A stretch of DNA of 64,000 nucleotides from Mariniflexile gromovii. GTDB taxonomy: Bacteria > Bacteroidota > Bacteroidia > Flavobacteriales > Flavobacteriaceae. Numbering within the stretch: position 1 is the first letter of the stretch; every line of letters starts with the position of its first letter. The DNA lies in the NCBI RefSeq assembly GCF_017814435.1, contig NZ_JAGJCB010000006.1, forward strand, positions 124,001-188,000, in the 5' to 3' direction. The notes under the pieces were generated by a model, which did not search any database, was not told where the DNA came from, and worked only from the letters and a program-made list of their open reading frames with translations. The translations under genes and the position numbers were made by a program. This document shows positions 19,988 to 28,421 of this stretch, piece after piece.

Positions 19988-20002
19988 TTTAACCATAAAC
20001 AA
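19985..20002. promoter_or_regulatory. TTGTTTA inverted repeat at the carH-like gene start
   Basis: TTGTTTA (19985-19991), spacer ACCA, TAAACAA (19996-20002) lies 6 bp before the ATG at 20009. The same half-site forms a second inverted repeat before crtI. It is the likely binding site of the MerR-type protein itself. Confidence 0.6.
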
Positions 20003-20008
20003 TTATTG

Positions 20009-20908
20009 ATGAACAATATTAAGGTTAACTTCAGCATTAAAGATCTTGAAAATCTTACCGGAATTAAAGCGCACACCATAAGAATTTGGGAAAAACGCTA
20101 TAATTTACTCACCCCGAATAGAACTGATACCAATATTAGAACCTATAGTATTGAAAGCTTGCAAAAACTGCTCAATATTACATATTTAAACAACAATGGT
20201 TTAAAAATTTCAAAAATTGCTGAGCTTAAAGATAAAGATATTCCCGAAAAAGTTAAGGAAATAGCATCTATTGGCAAAGCTGAAGACCATGCAGTGAACA
20301 CTTTTAAACTGGCCATGTTCAACTTTAACCAAACACTTTTTAATAATACGTACAACAGTTTGCTTGAAAGCAAAACATTCAGCGAGATTTTCTACACCGT
20401 GTTCCTACCTTTACTAGACCATATTGGGGTTTTATGGCAAACCAACACCATCACCCCTGCACACGAACACTTCATATCGGTACTTATTAAGCAAAAAATT
20501 CTTTTAAATATTGAAAACACACAAAACTTAACTCCCAAACCCAACACCAAAACTTTTGTTTTGTTTTTACCAGAACACGAGATACACGACATTGGCCTAC
20601 TTTTTATAAATTACCAATTAAAAAGTAAAGGTTACCACACCGTGTTTCTTGGTGAAAGTGTTCCAATGGACAATTTGAAAGATTTATTTAACTTTTTCAA
20701 GGATATTTCGTTTATTTCTTATTTCACCATTTATCCTGAAGAAGAAAAACTCACCACTTATCTTAATGAATTCAATAATTTACTTTTAGAAAACAGTAAC
20801 GCTACATTGATTTTATTAGGACAGAAACTATCAAATTACAGCAACAATAAGCTTCCAAAAAGCATATCCATCTATAAATCAATAGAAAATTTAGTTAAAG
20901 ATTTATAA
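20009..20908 (+). CDS. CarH-like MerR-family cobalamin-dependent photoreceptor/repressor
   Basis: The 299-residue product has an N-terminal MerR helix-turn-helix (NFSIKDLENLTGIKAHTIRI, then WEKRYNLLTP). A four-helix bundle carries W143, nine residues, then E153-H154, which is the Wx9EH light-sensing motif of CarH. The C-terminal Rossmann domain carries EIHDIG (191-196), the ExHxxG form of the B12-binding motif, with H193 as predicted lower cobalt ligand. CarH proteins repress carotenoid genes in the dark as adenosylcobalamin-bound tetramers and release DNA in light. The gene immediately precedes crtI. The ATG at 20009 is chosen over an in-frame TTG at 19985, which lies inside the inverted repeat and promoter. 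Confidence 0.9.
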   Translation: MNNIKVNFSIKDLENLTGIKAHTIRIWEKRYNLLTPNRTDTNIRTYSIESLQKLLNITYLNNNGLKISKIAELKDKDIPEKVKEIASIGKAEDHAVNTFKLAMFNFNQTLFNNTYNSLLESKTFSEIFYTVFLPLLDHIGVLWQTNTITPAHEHFISVLIKQKILLNIENTQNLTPKPNTKTFVLFLPEHEIHDIGLLFINYQLKSKGYHTVFLGESVPMDNLKDLFNFFKDISFISYFTIYPEEEKLTTYLNEFNNLLLENSNATLILLGQKLSNYSNNKLPKSISIYKSIENLVKDL

Positions 20909-20920
20909 ATATACTTAATA

Positions 20921-20952
20921 TTGTTTAACTTTAAACTATATTTGTTAAACAA
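20921..20952. promoter_or_regulatory. TTGTTTAAC inverted repeat and TATATTTG element before crtI
   Basis: TTGTTTAAC (20921-20929) and GTTAAACAA (20944-20952) are perfect 9-bp inverted arms separated by 14 bp. TATATTTG (20937-20944), a match to the -7 consensus TAnnTTTG, lies between and into the arms. The site ends one base before the crtI ATG at 20954. No TTG at the usual -33 distance is seen. Repressor binding here would block the promoter directly. Confidence 0.62.
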
Positions 20953-20953
20953 T

Positions 20954-22420
20954 ATGAATAAACATATACTTATAATAGGTTCAGGTTTCTCATCCTTATC
21001 CGCTTCATGCTACTTAGCTAAAGCAGGATACAAGGTTAGCATACTTGAAAAAAACAAAACCATTGGCGGTCGTGCCAGACAATTAAAAAGAGAAGGTTTT
21101 ACTTTTGACATTGGACCAACTTGGTATTGGATGCCCGATGTTTTTGAACGCTTTTTTTCTGATTTCAATAAAAAACCTTCCGATTATTATTCATTGGAAA
21201 AATTGAATCCAGCATATAGTGTGTACTTTGGAAAAAACGATTTTATAACTATTGAAGACACGTTAGAAAAAATAAAAACAGCTTTTGAAAATGAAGAAAC
21301 TGGTAGTTCTAAAAAACTAGACACCTTTATTAAAAAAGCCAAAAGCAATTACGATATTGCCATCAAAGATTTAGTTTACAACCCTGGTGTTTCGCCTTTA
21401 GAATTGGTCACCCCTAAAACCATGACTAAACTAAATCAGTTTTTTAGCACCATAAAAAAAGATGTTAGAAGAGAGTTTAAAAATGAAAGGTTAGTAAAAA
21501 TCCTAGAGTTTCCGGTGCTTTTTTTAGGTGCAAAACCAAGCGACACACCGTCATTTTATAGTTTTATGAATTATGCCGATTTTGGTCTTGGCACCTTTCA
21601 CCCCAAAAAAGGCATGTACCAAGTTATTTTAGCCATGGAACAACTTGCAAAGGAACTTGGTGTAACCATAAAAACAGAAAACCCAATTGATAAAATTATC
21701 GTAGATAATGGTAAAGCTGTAGGGATCATTACAAAAGAAACCACATATAAAAGTGATATTATAGTAAGCGGTGCCGATTACCATCACACCGAAACTTTAC
21801 TAGACCAACCGTATAGACAATACACCGAAGCTTATTGGAGCAAAAAAACCTTTGCACCTTCTTCCCTACTTTTTTATGTAGGTTTTGATAAAAAACTGAT
21901 TAATGTAAATCACCATACCTTATTTTTTGATGTAGATTTTGATATACATGCCGAAGCCATTTACGACAACCCAAAATGGCCTGAAAACCCATTGTTTTAC
22001 GCAAGTTTCCCTAGTAAAACAGATGATAGTACCGCACCAGAAGGCAAAGAGGCTGGTATTTTTTTAATACCGCTTGCTCCCGGTTTGGAAGATACTCCCG
22101 AGTTACGAGAAAGCTATTTTAACAAAATTATAGACCGTTTTGAAAATGTAACCTCCCAAAATATAAAAAAACATGTTATATTTAAGGAAAGCTTTTGCAT
22201 AAATGATTTTGTGAAAGACTATAATTCCTACAAAGGAAATGCCTACGGTATGGCTAATACGCTAACACAAACCGCCTTTTTAAGACCCAAGTTAAAAAGT
22301 AAAAAAGTTAAAGGTTTATATTTTACAGGACAATTAACAGTTCCAGGACCTGGAGTTCCGCCTTCTTTAATTTCGGGAAAATTAGTAGCCGATTTAATAT
22401 TAAAACATCACACCCTATGA
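20954..22420 (+). CDS. crtI: Phytoene desaturase (CrtI type)
   Basis: This 488-residue FAD enzyme should convert phytoene to lycopene. The N-terminal dinucleotide-binding fold is ILIIGSGFSSLSASCYLAKA with E32 at the end of the second strand and GGRAR (38-42). FTFDIGPTWYWMP and the C-terminal PGPGVPPSLISGKLVADLI are typical of CrtI. The ATG at 20954 is used; an upstream in-frame TTG lies inside the operator. It is the first gene of crtI-crtB-crtZ-crtY, and its TGA overlaps the crtB ATG (ATGA). Confidence 0.95.
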   Translation: MNKHILIIGSGFSSLSASCYLAKAGYKVSILEKNKTIGGRARQLKREGFTFDIGPTWYWMPDVFERFFSDFNKKPSDYYSLEKLNPAYSVYFGKNDFITIEDTLEKIKTAFENEETGSSKKLDTFIKKAKSNYDIAIKDLVYNPGVSPLELVTPKTMTKLNQFFSTIKKDVRREFKNERLVKILEFPVLFLGAKPSDTPSFYSFMNYADFGLGTFHPKKGMYQVILAMEQLAKELGVTIKTENPIDKIIVDNGKAVGIITKETTYKSDIIVSGADYHHTETLLDQPYRQYTEAYWSKKTFAPSSLLFYVGFDKKLINVNHHTLFFDVDFDIHAEAIYDNPKWPENPLFYASFPSKTDDSTAPEGKEAGIFLIPLAPGLEDTPELRESYFNKIIDRFENVTSQNIKKHVIFKESFCINDFVKDYNSYKGNAYGMANTLTQTAFLRPKLKSKKVKGLYFTGQLTVPGPGVPPSLISGKLVADLILKHHTL

Positions 22421-23256
22421 AAGCATTATTCGACACAGTGTCTTACAATTGCAGTAAAATTGTAACTAAAACATATAGCACTTCGTTTTCATTAGCTACT
22501 AAAATGCTTTACAAATCCATACGGCATGACATTTATAATATTTATGGATTTGTAAGGTTTGCAGATGAAATTGTAGACTCTTTTCACGACTACAACAAAG
22601 AAGAATTATTCCATAGATTTTCTGAAGATTTAGAACATGCCTTAAAAGATAAAATAAGCTTAAATCCTATTTTAAATTCTTTTCAATACACGTATCACAA
22701 ATACAATCTTGATAAGAGTTTAGTTGATGCATTTATGAAAAGCATGCAGATGGATTTACATAAAACCACCTATTTAACTGATGAAGAATACAAAAATTAC
22801 ATTTATGGATCTGCAGATGTGGTAGGACTTATGTGCCTGAAAGTATTTGTAAAGGGCGACAACGACAAATACAATGAATTAAAGGAAACCGCTATGGCAT
22901 TGGGTTCTGCTTTTCAAAAAGTAAACTTTTTAAGGGATTTAAAGGCAGATTTTGATGAACTGAACAGAAGCTACTTCCCCAATGTGGATTTAAGCCAACT
23001 CAACGAAAACTCAAAACAAAAAATTATTGATGATATTGAACAAGATTTTGAGAAAGGTTTAAGTGGTATTAAAAAGCTACCTATTGAAGCAAAATTTGGT
23101 GTTTTTATGGCTTATAGGTATTATAAACAACTCTTAAAAAAACTAAAAAGAACACCTGCGTTACAAATTAGAAATGCCAGAATACGTGTTTCAAACCCTA
23201 AAAAAGTAGAATTATTGATGCGTAGTTACGTAAAGTATCAATTAAATTTAATGTAA
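22417..23256 (+). CDS. crtB: Phytoene synthase
   Basis: This 279-residue squalene/phytoene synthase family enzyme condenses two geranylgeranyl diphosphates to phytoene. Both Mg-diphosphate-binding motifs are present: DEIVD (D50-D54) and DLKAD (D174-D178). The N-terminal YSTSFSLATKML and later RSYFP are also characteristic. It overlaps crtI by 4 bp, indicating translational coupling. Confidence 0.95.
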   Translation: MKALFDTVSYNCSKIVTKTYSTSFSLATKMLYKSIRHDIYNIYGFVRFADEIVDSFHDYNKEELFHRFSEDLEHALKDKISLNPILNSFQYTYHKYNLDKSLVDAFMKSMQMDLHKTTYLTDEEYKNYIYGSADVVGLMCLKVFVKGDNDKYNELKETAMALGSAFQKVNFLRDLKADFDELNRSYFPNVDLSQLNENSKQKIIDDIEQDFEKGLSGIKKLPIEAKFGVFMAYRYYKQLLKKLKRTPALQIRNARIRVSNPKKVELLMRSYVKYQLNLM

Positions 23257-23265
23257 ATTTATAGC

Positions 23266-23721
23266 ATGCAAACGGCACTATTTATACTCATTTTTATAGC
23301 AACTTATTGCTTTATGGAATTTATGGCGTGGTTTACCCATAAATACGTCATGCACGGTTTTTTATGGAGTTTACACAAAGACCACCATAAAAAAGACCAC
23401 GATAGTTGGTTTGAACGTAACGATGCTTTTTTTGTTTTTTACGCCGTAGTTAGTATTGGCTGCTTTTTACTTTGGAAATACGATATATTTTGGGCCGGCC
23501 TACCCATTGGTATTGGCATTTTTGCATACGGATTGTCTTATTTTTTAGTGCACGATATTTTCATACATCAACGTTTCAAATTATTTAGAAATGCCAATAA
23601 TTGGTATGCAAAAGGTGTTAGGCGCGCTCATAAAATGCACCATAAACATTTAGGAAAAGAAGATGGTGAATGCTTTGGAATGCTGTTTGTGCCATTTAAA
23701 TATTTCAAAAATAACAAATGA
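23266..23721 (+). CDS. crtZ: Beta-carotene hydroxylase (CrtZ family)
   Basis: This 151-residue integral membrane di-iron hydroxylase adds 3-OH groups to beta-carotene rings. The histidine clusters are HKYVMH (25-30), HKDHH (37-41), HDIFIH and HKMHHKH near the C-terminus, with hydrophobic segments between. It is 9 bp after crtB and overlaps the next gene by 4 bp. Together with the cyclase, it predicts zeaxanthin as the product. Confidence 0.94.
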   Translation: MQTALFILIFIATYCFMEFMAWFTHKYVMHGFLWSLHKDHHKKDHDSWFERNDAFFVFYAVVSIGCFLLWKYDIFWAGLPIGIGIFAYGLSYFLVHDIFIHQRFKLFRNANNWYAKGVRRAHKMHHKHLGKEDGECFGMLFVPFKYFKNNK

Positions 23722-24407
23722 CCTATTTGTACCTACTTTTAAATTTAGGCTCGTTATCTGTTCCTTTTATTTTTAGTTTTCATCCAAAACTAAAATTCTA
23801 TAAATATTGGAAATCTTTAGGCATTGGCATTTTAGTTAGTATGCTCATTTTTATTCCTTGGGATGTATTCTTTACTATACACGGAATTTGGGGCTTTAAC
23901 CCCAATTATTATTTAGGCGCAAAACTATTTAATTTACCTATTGAAGAATGGTTGTTTTTTATATGTATTCCGTATGCTTGTGTATTCACACATTACGCGC
24001 TATTGCATTACTTCCCAAATTTAAAATTATCAAGAAGTATAACTAAACTAATTAGCTATACTTTGATTCTTTGTTTTTTTATTATATCCATATATAATTA
24101 CGACAAATGGTACACGTTTGTAAACTTTACTTTGGCAACTATATTGACACTTATAGTGGTTAACAAAAAGCCAGAACTTCTTCAATCTTATTTACTAACA
24201 TTTTTAGTCATGCTGATTCCTTTTTTTATAGTGAATGGTATTTTAACAGGAAGTTTTATTGAAAATGAAGTGGTTTGGTATAATAATGCTGAAAACCTCA
24301 ATATTCGATTATTTACAATTCCTATTGAAGATGCTGTTTATGCTTTCACACTTATTCTTTTGAATCTTTTCATTATACAATCTATAGAAAAACCAAAGTC
24401 TAATTAA
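23718..24407 (+). CDS. Lycopene cyclase, fused CrtYc/CrtYd-type
   Basis: This 229-residue multi-pass membrane protein belongs to the lycopene-cyclase-domain family, in which the heterodimeric CrtYc and CrtYd halves are fused. Each half has its signature: PIEEWLFFICIPYA in the first and PIEDAVYAFTLILLN in the second. It should cyclise lycopene ends to beta-carotene. It is the last crt gene. Its stop overlaps by 4 bp the stop of the convergent dehydrogenase gene, so there is no room for an intervening terminator. Confidence 0.92.
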   Translation: MTYLYLLLNLGSLSVPFIFSFHPKLKFYKYWKSLGIGILVSMLIFIPWDVFFTIHGIWGFNPNYYLGAKLFNLPIEEWLFFICIPYACVFTHYALLHYFPNLKLSRSITKLISYTLILCFFIISIYNYDKWYTFVNFTLATILTLIVVNKKPELLQSYLLTFLVMLIPFFIVNGILTGSFIENEVVWYNNAENLNIRLFTIPIEDAVYAFTLILLNLFIIQSIEKPKSN

Positions 24408-25369
24408 GCGTTTATTACATTTTCAGGGTTTCCACTTAAATACGCTTTTAGATTATCAACTACAATTTGTAATAAACGTGCCCGCGATTCTTTTGGAGCC
24501 CAAGCAATATGCGGTGTTATAATACAATTTTTTGCTTTTAATAGTGGGTTATTTTCCTGAATAGGTTCCGATGAAATCACATCAACGGCGGCACCTGCTA
24601 CTTTACCCGAATTAAGTGCTTCTTTTAAATCCTCCTCCACAATTAAACCGCCTCTTGCAGTATTAATTATCATAACGCCATCTTTCATTTTGGCAATATT
24701 CAGTTTATTGATAATGCCTTCAGTACTTTCAAACAACGGACAATGTAAACTTATAATATCTGATTTTTCAAAAAGTTCCTCCAATTCAACATATCGACAG
24801 GTATCCGTTTCCAATGAGATATCTTTACTTCTATTATACGCCAAAATATTCAACCCAAACGCCTGCGCAATTTTAGCCGTTGCCTGCCCAATACGTCCAA
24901 AACCTATAATGCCTAAATTTTTCCCTGCCAGTTCAATCAATGGCGTATTCCAAAAGCAAAAATCTAATGATTTTGTCCATTCCCCATCTTTAACCGCTTT
25001 ATTGTGATCGCCTATGTGATGGCACATTTCCAACAACAAACCCATGGTAAACTGTGCTACGGCAGCTGTTCCGTAGTTTGGCACATTGGTTACCACTATA
25101 TTCAAATCAAGTGCAGCTTCAACGTCCACAACATTATAGCCCGTTGCCAACACACCTATATATTTAAGATTGGAAGCTTGGGTAAGCACTTCTTTTGGAA
25201 TGGGTACTTTATTCGTAAATATAACTTCGGCATCACCAATGACTTCGATCACTTTTTTTGGATAGAAATCGGTACGATCAAAAACTTTTAAATCGCCAAA
25301 TTGCTTGAGGCTTTCCCATGTTAAATCGCCAGGGTTTAAGGTATACCCATCTAAAACTACCATTTTCAT
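24404..25369 (-). CDS. D-2-hydroxyacid dehydrogenase (glycerate dehydrogenase/hydroxypyruvate reductase-like)
   Basis: This 321-residue NAD(P)-dependent enzyme has the Rossmann motif LGIIGFGRIGQATAK. The catalytic triad Arg, Glu and His lies in NTARGGLI, VISSEPIQ and ITPHIAWAP. The substrate (hydroxypyruvate, glyoxylate or another 2-keto acid) cannot be fixed by sequence reading. The ATG at 25369 (MKMVVLDGY) is preferred to an upstream TTG at 25429 because the family starts here. It lies downstream of the TlpA-like gene on the same strand. Confidence 0.88.
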   Translation of the reverse strand: MKMVVLDGYTLNPGDLTWESLKQFGDLKVFDRTDFYPKKVIEVIGDAEVIFTNKVPIPKEVLTQASNLKYIGVLATGYNVVDVEAALDLNIVVTNVPNYGTAAVAQFTMGLLLEMCHHIGDHNKAVKDGEWTKSLDFCFWNTPLIELAGKNLGIIGFGRIGQATAKIAQAFGLNILAYNRSKDISLETDTCRYVELEELFEKSDIISLHCPLFESTEGIINKLNIAKMKDGVMIINTARGGLIVEEDLKEALNSGKVAGAAVDVISSEPIQENNPLLKAKNCIITPHIAWAPKESRARLLQIVVDNLKAYLSGNPENVINA

Positions 25370-25439
25370 TGTATCTGAATTTTTAATGTTTTTAAAATTA
25401 ATGAAAAATGAATTCTGATAAAAACACAATGGGTTTTAA

Positions 25440-26009
25440 TTATTTTAATAAATTATCAATGGTGCTTCTTACTTTATGGCTATTCCAATTTGCGGCACCA
25501 CTTTCGTCTATAATAACGTTTCCTTCTTTGTCTATTAAAAACGTTCTTGGAATGGTGGTTATATTGAAGAATTCTGGATAGTCGGTAACTGGTCTGTACA
25601 CTTTAAACGTATAGTTGTTTTTAGCTAAAAACGGATCTATCTCACTATACCCATCGGTTGTAACAAAAAGAAATTGAACTTCATCACCATAATCGTTGTA
25701 AAGTGCTTGCATACTGGGCATTTCAGCAATACAAGGCGGACACCAAGTTGCCCAAAAATTGATTAAAACGACCTTTCCTTTGGTATCTTCAAAATCAAAA
25801 ATCGAATTGTCTTTATCTGTTAGTTTCCAATTATAATTGGTGATTTTAGTGAGTTTTTCGTTGTTTACGCTCACTGGTTTTACTAACGCAACAGCTTTAT
25901 GCAATAACACTTGAATTGGTTTTCTTGTTTGCGGAATGATTAAAACTGCTACTAGAATAAAAAAAACAATATTCTTTAATTTGGGCTTTGTTATGTTCAT
26001 ATATTTCAA
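25440..26009 (-). CDS. TlpA/ResA-like membrane-anchored thioredoxin
   Basis: This 189-residue protein has one N-terminal membrane anchor (about 12-27) and a periplasmic thioredoxin fold with FWATWCPPCIAEMP (C90 and C93) and the cis-Pro loop TTIPRTFLID. Such proteins reduce disulfides outside the cytoplasm, for example in cytochrome c maturation. Its exact partner is unknown. It is preceded by a terminator hairpin that separates it from the DUF5606 gene. Confidence 0.9.
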   Translation of the reverse strand: MKYMNITKPKLKNIVFFILVAVLIIPQTRKPIQVLLHKAVALVKPVSVNNEKLTKITNYNWKLTDKDNSIFDFEDTKGKVVLINFWATWCPPCIAEMPSMQALYNDYGDEVQFLFVTTDGYSEIDPFLAKNNYTFKVYRPVTDYPEFFNITTIPRTFLIDKEGNVIIDESGAANWNSHKVRSTIDNLLK

Positions 26010-26048
26010 TTAAAAAAGGCACAATTTCTATGTCGAAATTATGCCTTA
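26010..26048 (-). terminator. Rho-independent terminator after the DUF5606 gene
   Basis: The stem AAGGCATAATTTC with GAAATTGTGCCTT on the minus strand (26047-26035 and 26028-26016) closes with one G-U wobble and a 6-nt loop, followed by a T-run. Confidence 0.75.
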
Positions 26049-26072
26049 TATCTAACAAAACAAAAAAGGTTT

Positions 26073-26522
26073 CTATTCTTCTTCGTCTTTAACTGCTGCT
26101 TTTTTTGCCTTTTTGGGCTTAGAATCAGAATCATCTTCTAAATCTAACATATTGTGTTCTAACAATAAGTTATACCATTGAATTACCTTTTTAATATCGC
26201 TAGCATACACACGGTCTTCATCGTAATCCGGTAAAACTTCAAAGAAGTACTCTTCTAGTTTGTCTTTACTGTCTTTAGCTTTTACTGAAGTTGCTCCGCC
26301 GTTTTCCTTTTTCTTAATGTTTTTAAACACTTCTTTCAAAGGCACTTCTTCCGTTAAAGTATAAATAGCTATTTCACTTAAAACACTTACATTTTGCTGA
26401 ATATTAACAGATAATCTTTTTTTATCAATTAACGATTCTGCCACAAAACCACCACGGGTTTGGGCTACCAATTTATATAAACCTGGTTTTCCTGTTATAG
26501 CTATAACTTTTTCTAAACTCAT
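26073..26522 (-). CDS. DUF5606-family protein
   Basis: This 149-residue cytoplasmic protein of unknown function begins MSLEKVIAITGKPGLYKLVA and ends in a charged Lys/Asp/Glu tail after residue 128. The N-terminal half looks like a small beta-barrel, and YASDIKKVIQWYNLLLEHN forms a helix. Close homologs sit next to def and ruvX in many Flavobacteriaceae, as here, which suggests a housekeeping role; this is recall of gene order, not a search. Confidence 0.82.
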   Translation of the reverse strand: MSLEKVIAITGKPGLYKLVAQTRGGFVAESLIDKKRLSVNIQQNVSVLSEIAIYTLTEEVPLKEVFKNIKKKENGGATSVKAKDSKDKLEEYFFEVLPDYDEDRVYASDIKKVIQWYNLLLEHNMLDLEDDSDSKPKKAKKAAVKDEEE

Positions 26523-26577
26523 AAATTATTTTTTTGAAAAGGGCAAATATCAACTGTTTATTGATGTCTTGCAAATA

Positions 26578-27168
26578 TTATCGTTTCTTTTTTTGGTCTG
26601 GAAAACGCATGCGGTAATCCACATCTATCTTTCCTTTTGATATGTTGCCAAGCCTTCCTTTTATCAAACGTTTTTTTAAACTAGATAATTTATCGGTAAA
26701 CAACACACCTTCAATATGGTCGTATTCATGCTGAATAACCCTAGCAATTAAGCCATCAAAAACTTCGGTATGCAACTCAAAATTTTCATCAAGGTATTCA
26801 ATGGTCACTTTTGGTTTTCTAAAAACATCTTCACGAACATCTGGAATGCTTAAACACCCTTCGTTAAACGCCCACTCATCACCTTCTTCTTTTAAAATGG
26901 TAGCATTTATAAAAACACGTTTAAATCCATTTAAAGCTTTTTGTTCTTCATCGGTTAAATCTTCATCATCCGAAAACGGTGTGGTATCTACTATAAATAG
27001 TCGAATGGCCAAACCTATTTGAGGTGCAGCTAAACCAACACCACTAGCATTATACATGGTTTCAAACATATTATCTAGTAATGTATCTAGGTTTGGATAA
27101 TCTTTATCTATATCAACGCCTACTTTTTTCAAAACAGGGTCGCCATAGGCTACAATGGGTAAAATCAT
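26578..27168 (-). CDS. def: Peptide deformylase
   Basis: This 196-residue metalloenzyme removes the N-formyl group from nascent proteins. All three motifs are present: GVGLAAPQ (43-50), EGCLS (103-107, metal ligand C105) and HEYDH (147-151, ligands H147 and H151, catalytic E148). An internal acidic insertion FSDDEDLTDEEQ (65-76) is typical of Bacteroidota versions. The ATG at 27168 is chosen because MILPIVAYGDPVL is the usual family start. It lies between ruvX and the DUF5606 gene on one strand. Confidence 0.97.
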   Translation of the reverse strand: MILPIVAYGDPVLKKVGVDIDKDYPNLDTLLDNMFETMYNASGVGLAAPQIGLAIRLFIVDTTPFSDDEDLTDEEQKALNGFKRVFINATILKEEGDEWAFNEGCLSIPDVREDVFRKPKVTIEYLDENFELHTEVFDGLIARVIQHEYDHIEGVLFTDKLSSLKKRLIKGRLGNISKGKIDVDYRMRFPDQKKKR

Positions 27169-27259
27169 GGTTGAAATTTCTGTTATTGACTGCAAAAATA
27201 CAATACTTCTAATTTATTAAATGTAATAATGGAAAATTTATTCTTTTTTTAAGAATCAA

Positions 27260-27670
27260 CTATTTTGAGTATAAATAGCTTTGTAATATAAGTGTAGCGC
27301 TAATTTCATCAACCAATGCTTTATTTTTTCGTTGATTTTTTTTCAATCCACCATCAATCATAGATTGAAATGCCATTTTAGATGTAAAACGTTCATCAAC
27401 ACGTTGAATAGGTATATTTGGAAACTGCGCTTCCAACTTCTTTAAAAACGGCACAATTAACGCTTCACTTTCAGAGGCTGTATTATCCATCTGTTTAGGC
27501 TCGCCAACTATAAATAACTCAACAGGTTCTTTAGTTGTATAATCGTTTAAAAACGTAAGCAACTCATTGGTGTTAACCGTGGTAAGTGCAGACGCAATAA
27601 TTTGTAACGCATCGGTTACCGCAATTCCAGTGCGTTTCATACCATAATCAATTGCTAAAATGCGTGCCAT
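27260..27670 (-). CDS. ruvX: RuvX/YqgF Holliday-junction resolvase-like endonuclease
   Basis: The 136-residue product starts MARILAIDYGMKRTGIAVTD, the RNase H-fold strand with the first catalytic Asp. GEPKQMD, VDERFTSKMA and VDEISATLILQSYL complete the family pattern. It probably works in pre-16S rRNA processing or junction resolution. The ATG at 27670 fits the family start better than the longer frame from 27688. Confidence 0.94.
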   Translation of the reverse strand: MARILAIDYGMKRTGIAVTDALQIIASALTTVNTNELLTFLNDYTTKEPVELFIVGEPKQMDNTASESEALIVPFLKKLEAQFPNIPIQRVDERFTSKMAFQSMIDGGLKKNQRKNKALVDEISATLILQSYLYSK

Positions 27671-27699
27671 ATATAAATCTTTGTGCAAAAATAGCGTAA

Positions 27700-27737
27700 A
27701 AAATAAAAAAGGCTCTCTTTTTGGAGAAAGCCTTTTA
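27700..27737 (-). terminator. Rho-independent terminator after the small secreted protein gene
   Basis: On the minus strand AAGGCTTTCTC pairs with GAGAGCCTT (2-nt bulge) around a short loop, followed by a T-rich run. Confidence 0.65.
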
Positions 27738-27783
27738 AATAATTTAACCTTATGTAATATTTGAATATGAACTCTTGTTTGGT

Positions 27784-28092
27784 TTACGCTTTAAACGGTT
27801 TGTTAATTTTAGGAAATAACAAGTTTAAATTATCAACATTTCTTAAGCGATTAAAGTAAAGTCTAATATCACTGCTACGTGCAATAGATTCTTTTAAATC
27901 TGAAGCATCAATTAAAATAGCTTCGTTTTCACTTGTAGTAGTTGTTGCGTTTTCAACAGTTACTTGTTTGCTATCTTCAGAAACAGAAACAGTATTATTA
28001 ATCTCAACATTTACAGTTTCAGTAGTATTTTGTGCGTTACCAAAAGAGAATGCTAGTAAGAAGATTATTAATATGTAGAAATTTGTTTTCAT
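27784..28092 (-). CDS. Small secreted hypothetical protein
   Basis: This 102-residue protein has a signal peptide (MKTNFYILIIFLLAFSFGNAQ) and a mature part of about 80 residues. The mature part begins with Thr/Val/Glu-rich sequence (TETVNVEINNTVSV) and ends with the basic helix SDIRLYFNRLRNVDNLNLLF. No family was recognised. It is a single-gene unit with its own terminator. The ATG at 28092 is preferred because it gives a clean signal peptide. Confidence 0.65.
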   Translation of the reverse strand: MKTNFYILIIFLLAFSFGNAQNTTETVNVEINNTVSVSEDSKQVTVENATTTTSENEAILIDASDLKESIARSSDIRLYFNRLRNVDNLNLLFPKINKPFKA

Positions 28093-28421
28093 CTGTTCTT
28101 GTTGTTTGATGAGACAAATATATAGGCACAACAATGCTCACACACAATAAATTAGATATACACGCTGGTATTTTCGTTTAGTAGTGGAATTGCAAATTTT
28201 CACCGTTTAATAGATAAAATGCACGATTCAAAAGACCAAAAACTTTAAAATTGTATTTAATCGGAATATTTTTGAATTTGAAAGAACAAACTAATACCTG
28301 ACTGATTAAAAGATACCGTTAAACGACACTATTTACATCCTTTAAAATTCGTATTATTAAGTGTTTCATTCCCGTTTTTTATTAGATAGGTATTATATTT
28401 GCCAAAAAATAAAATACAAAA
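28093..28421. other. Divergent gap before dapD
   Basis: This 329-bp AT-rich stretch holds the leftward promoter of the small secreted protein gene and the rightward dapD promoter. TATATTTG at 28394-28401 matches the -7 consensus 20 bp before the dapD ATG. No ORF or repeat was seen. Confidence 0.55.
28394..28401 (+). promoter_or_regulatory. TATATTTG -7 element of dapD
   Basis: The octamer matches TAnnTTTG and ends 20 bp before the dapD ATG. The -33 region is only a T-run (28375-28380), so this is a partial match. Confidence 0.45.

Noticed and set aside
19985-20008. TTG start adding 8 residues to the CarH-like regulator
   Set aside because: This TTG lies inside the promoter and inverted repeat; the ATG at 20009 gives the normal MerR N-terminus.
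20921-20953. TTG start adding 11 residues to crtI
   Set aside because: The extension is within the inverted repeat, and the FAD-binding strand begins at the ATG at 20954.
25370-25429. TTG-started N-terminal extension of the dehydrogenase
   Set aside because: The added hydrophobic residues are not part of the family; the ATG at 25369 fits.
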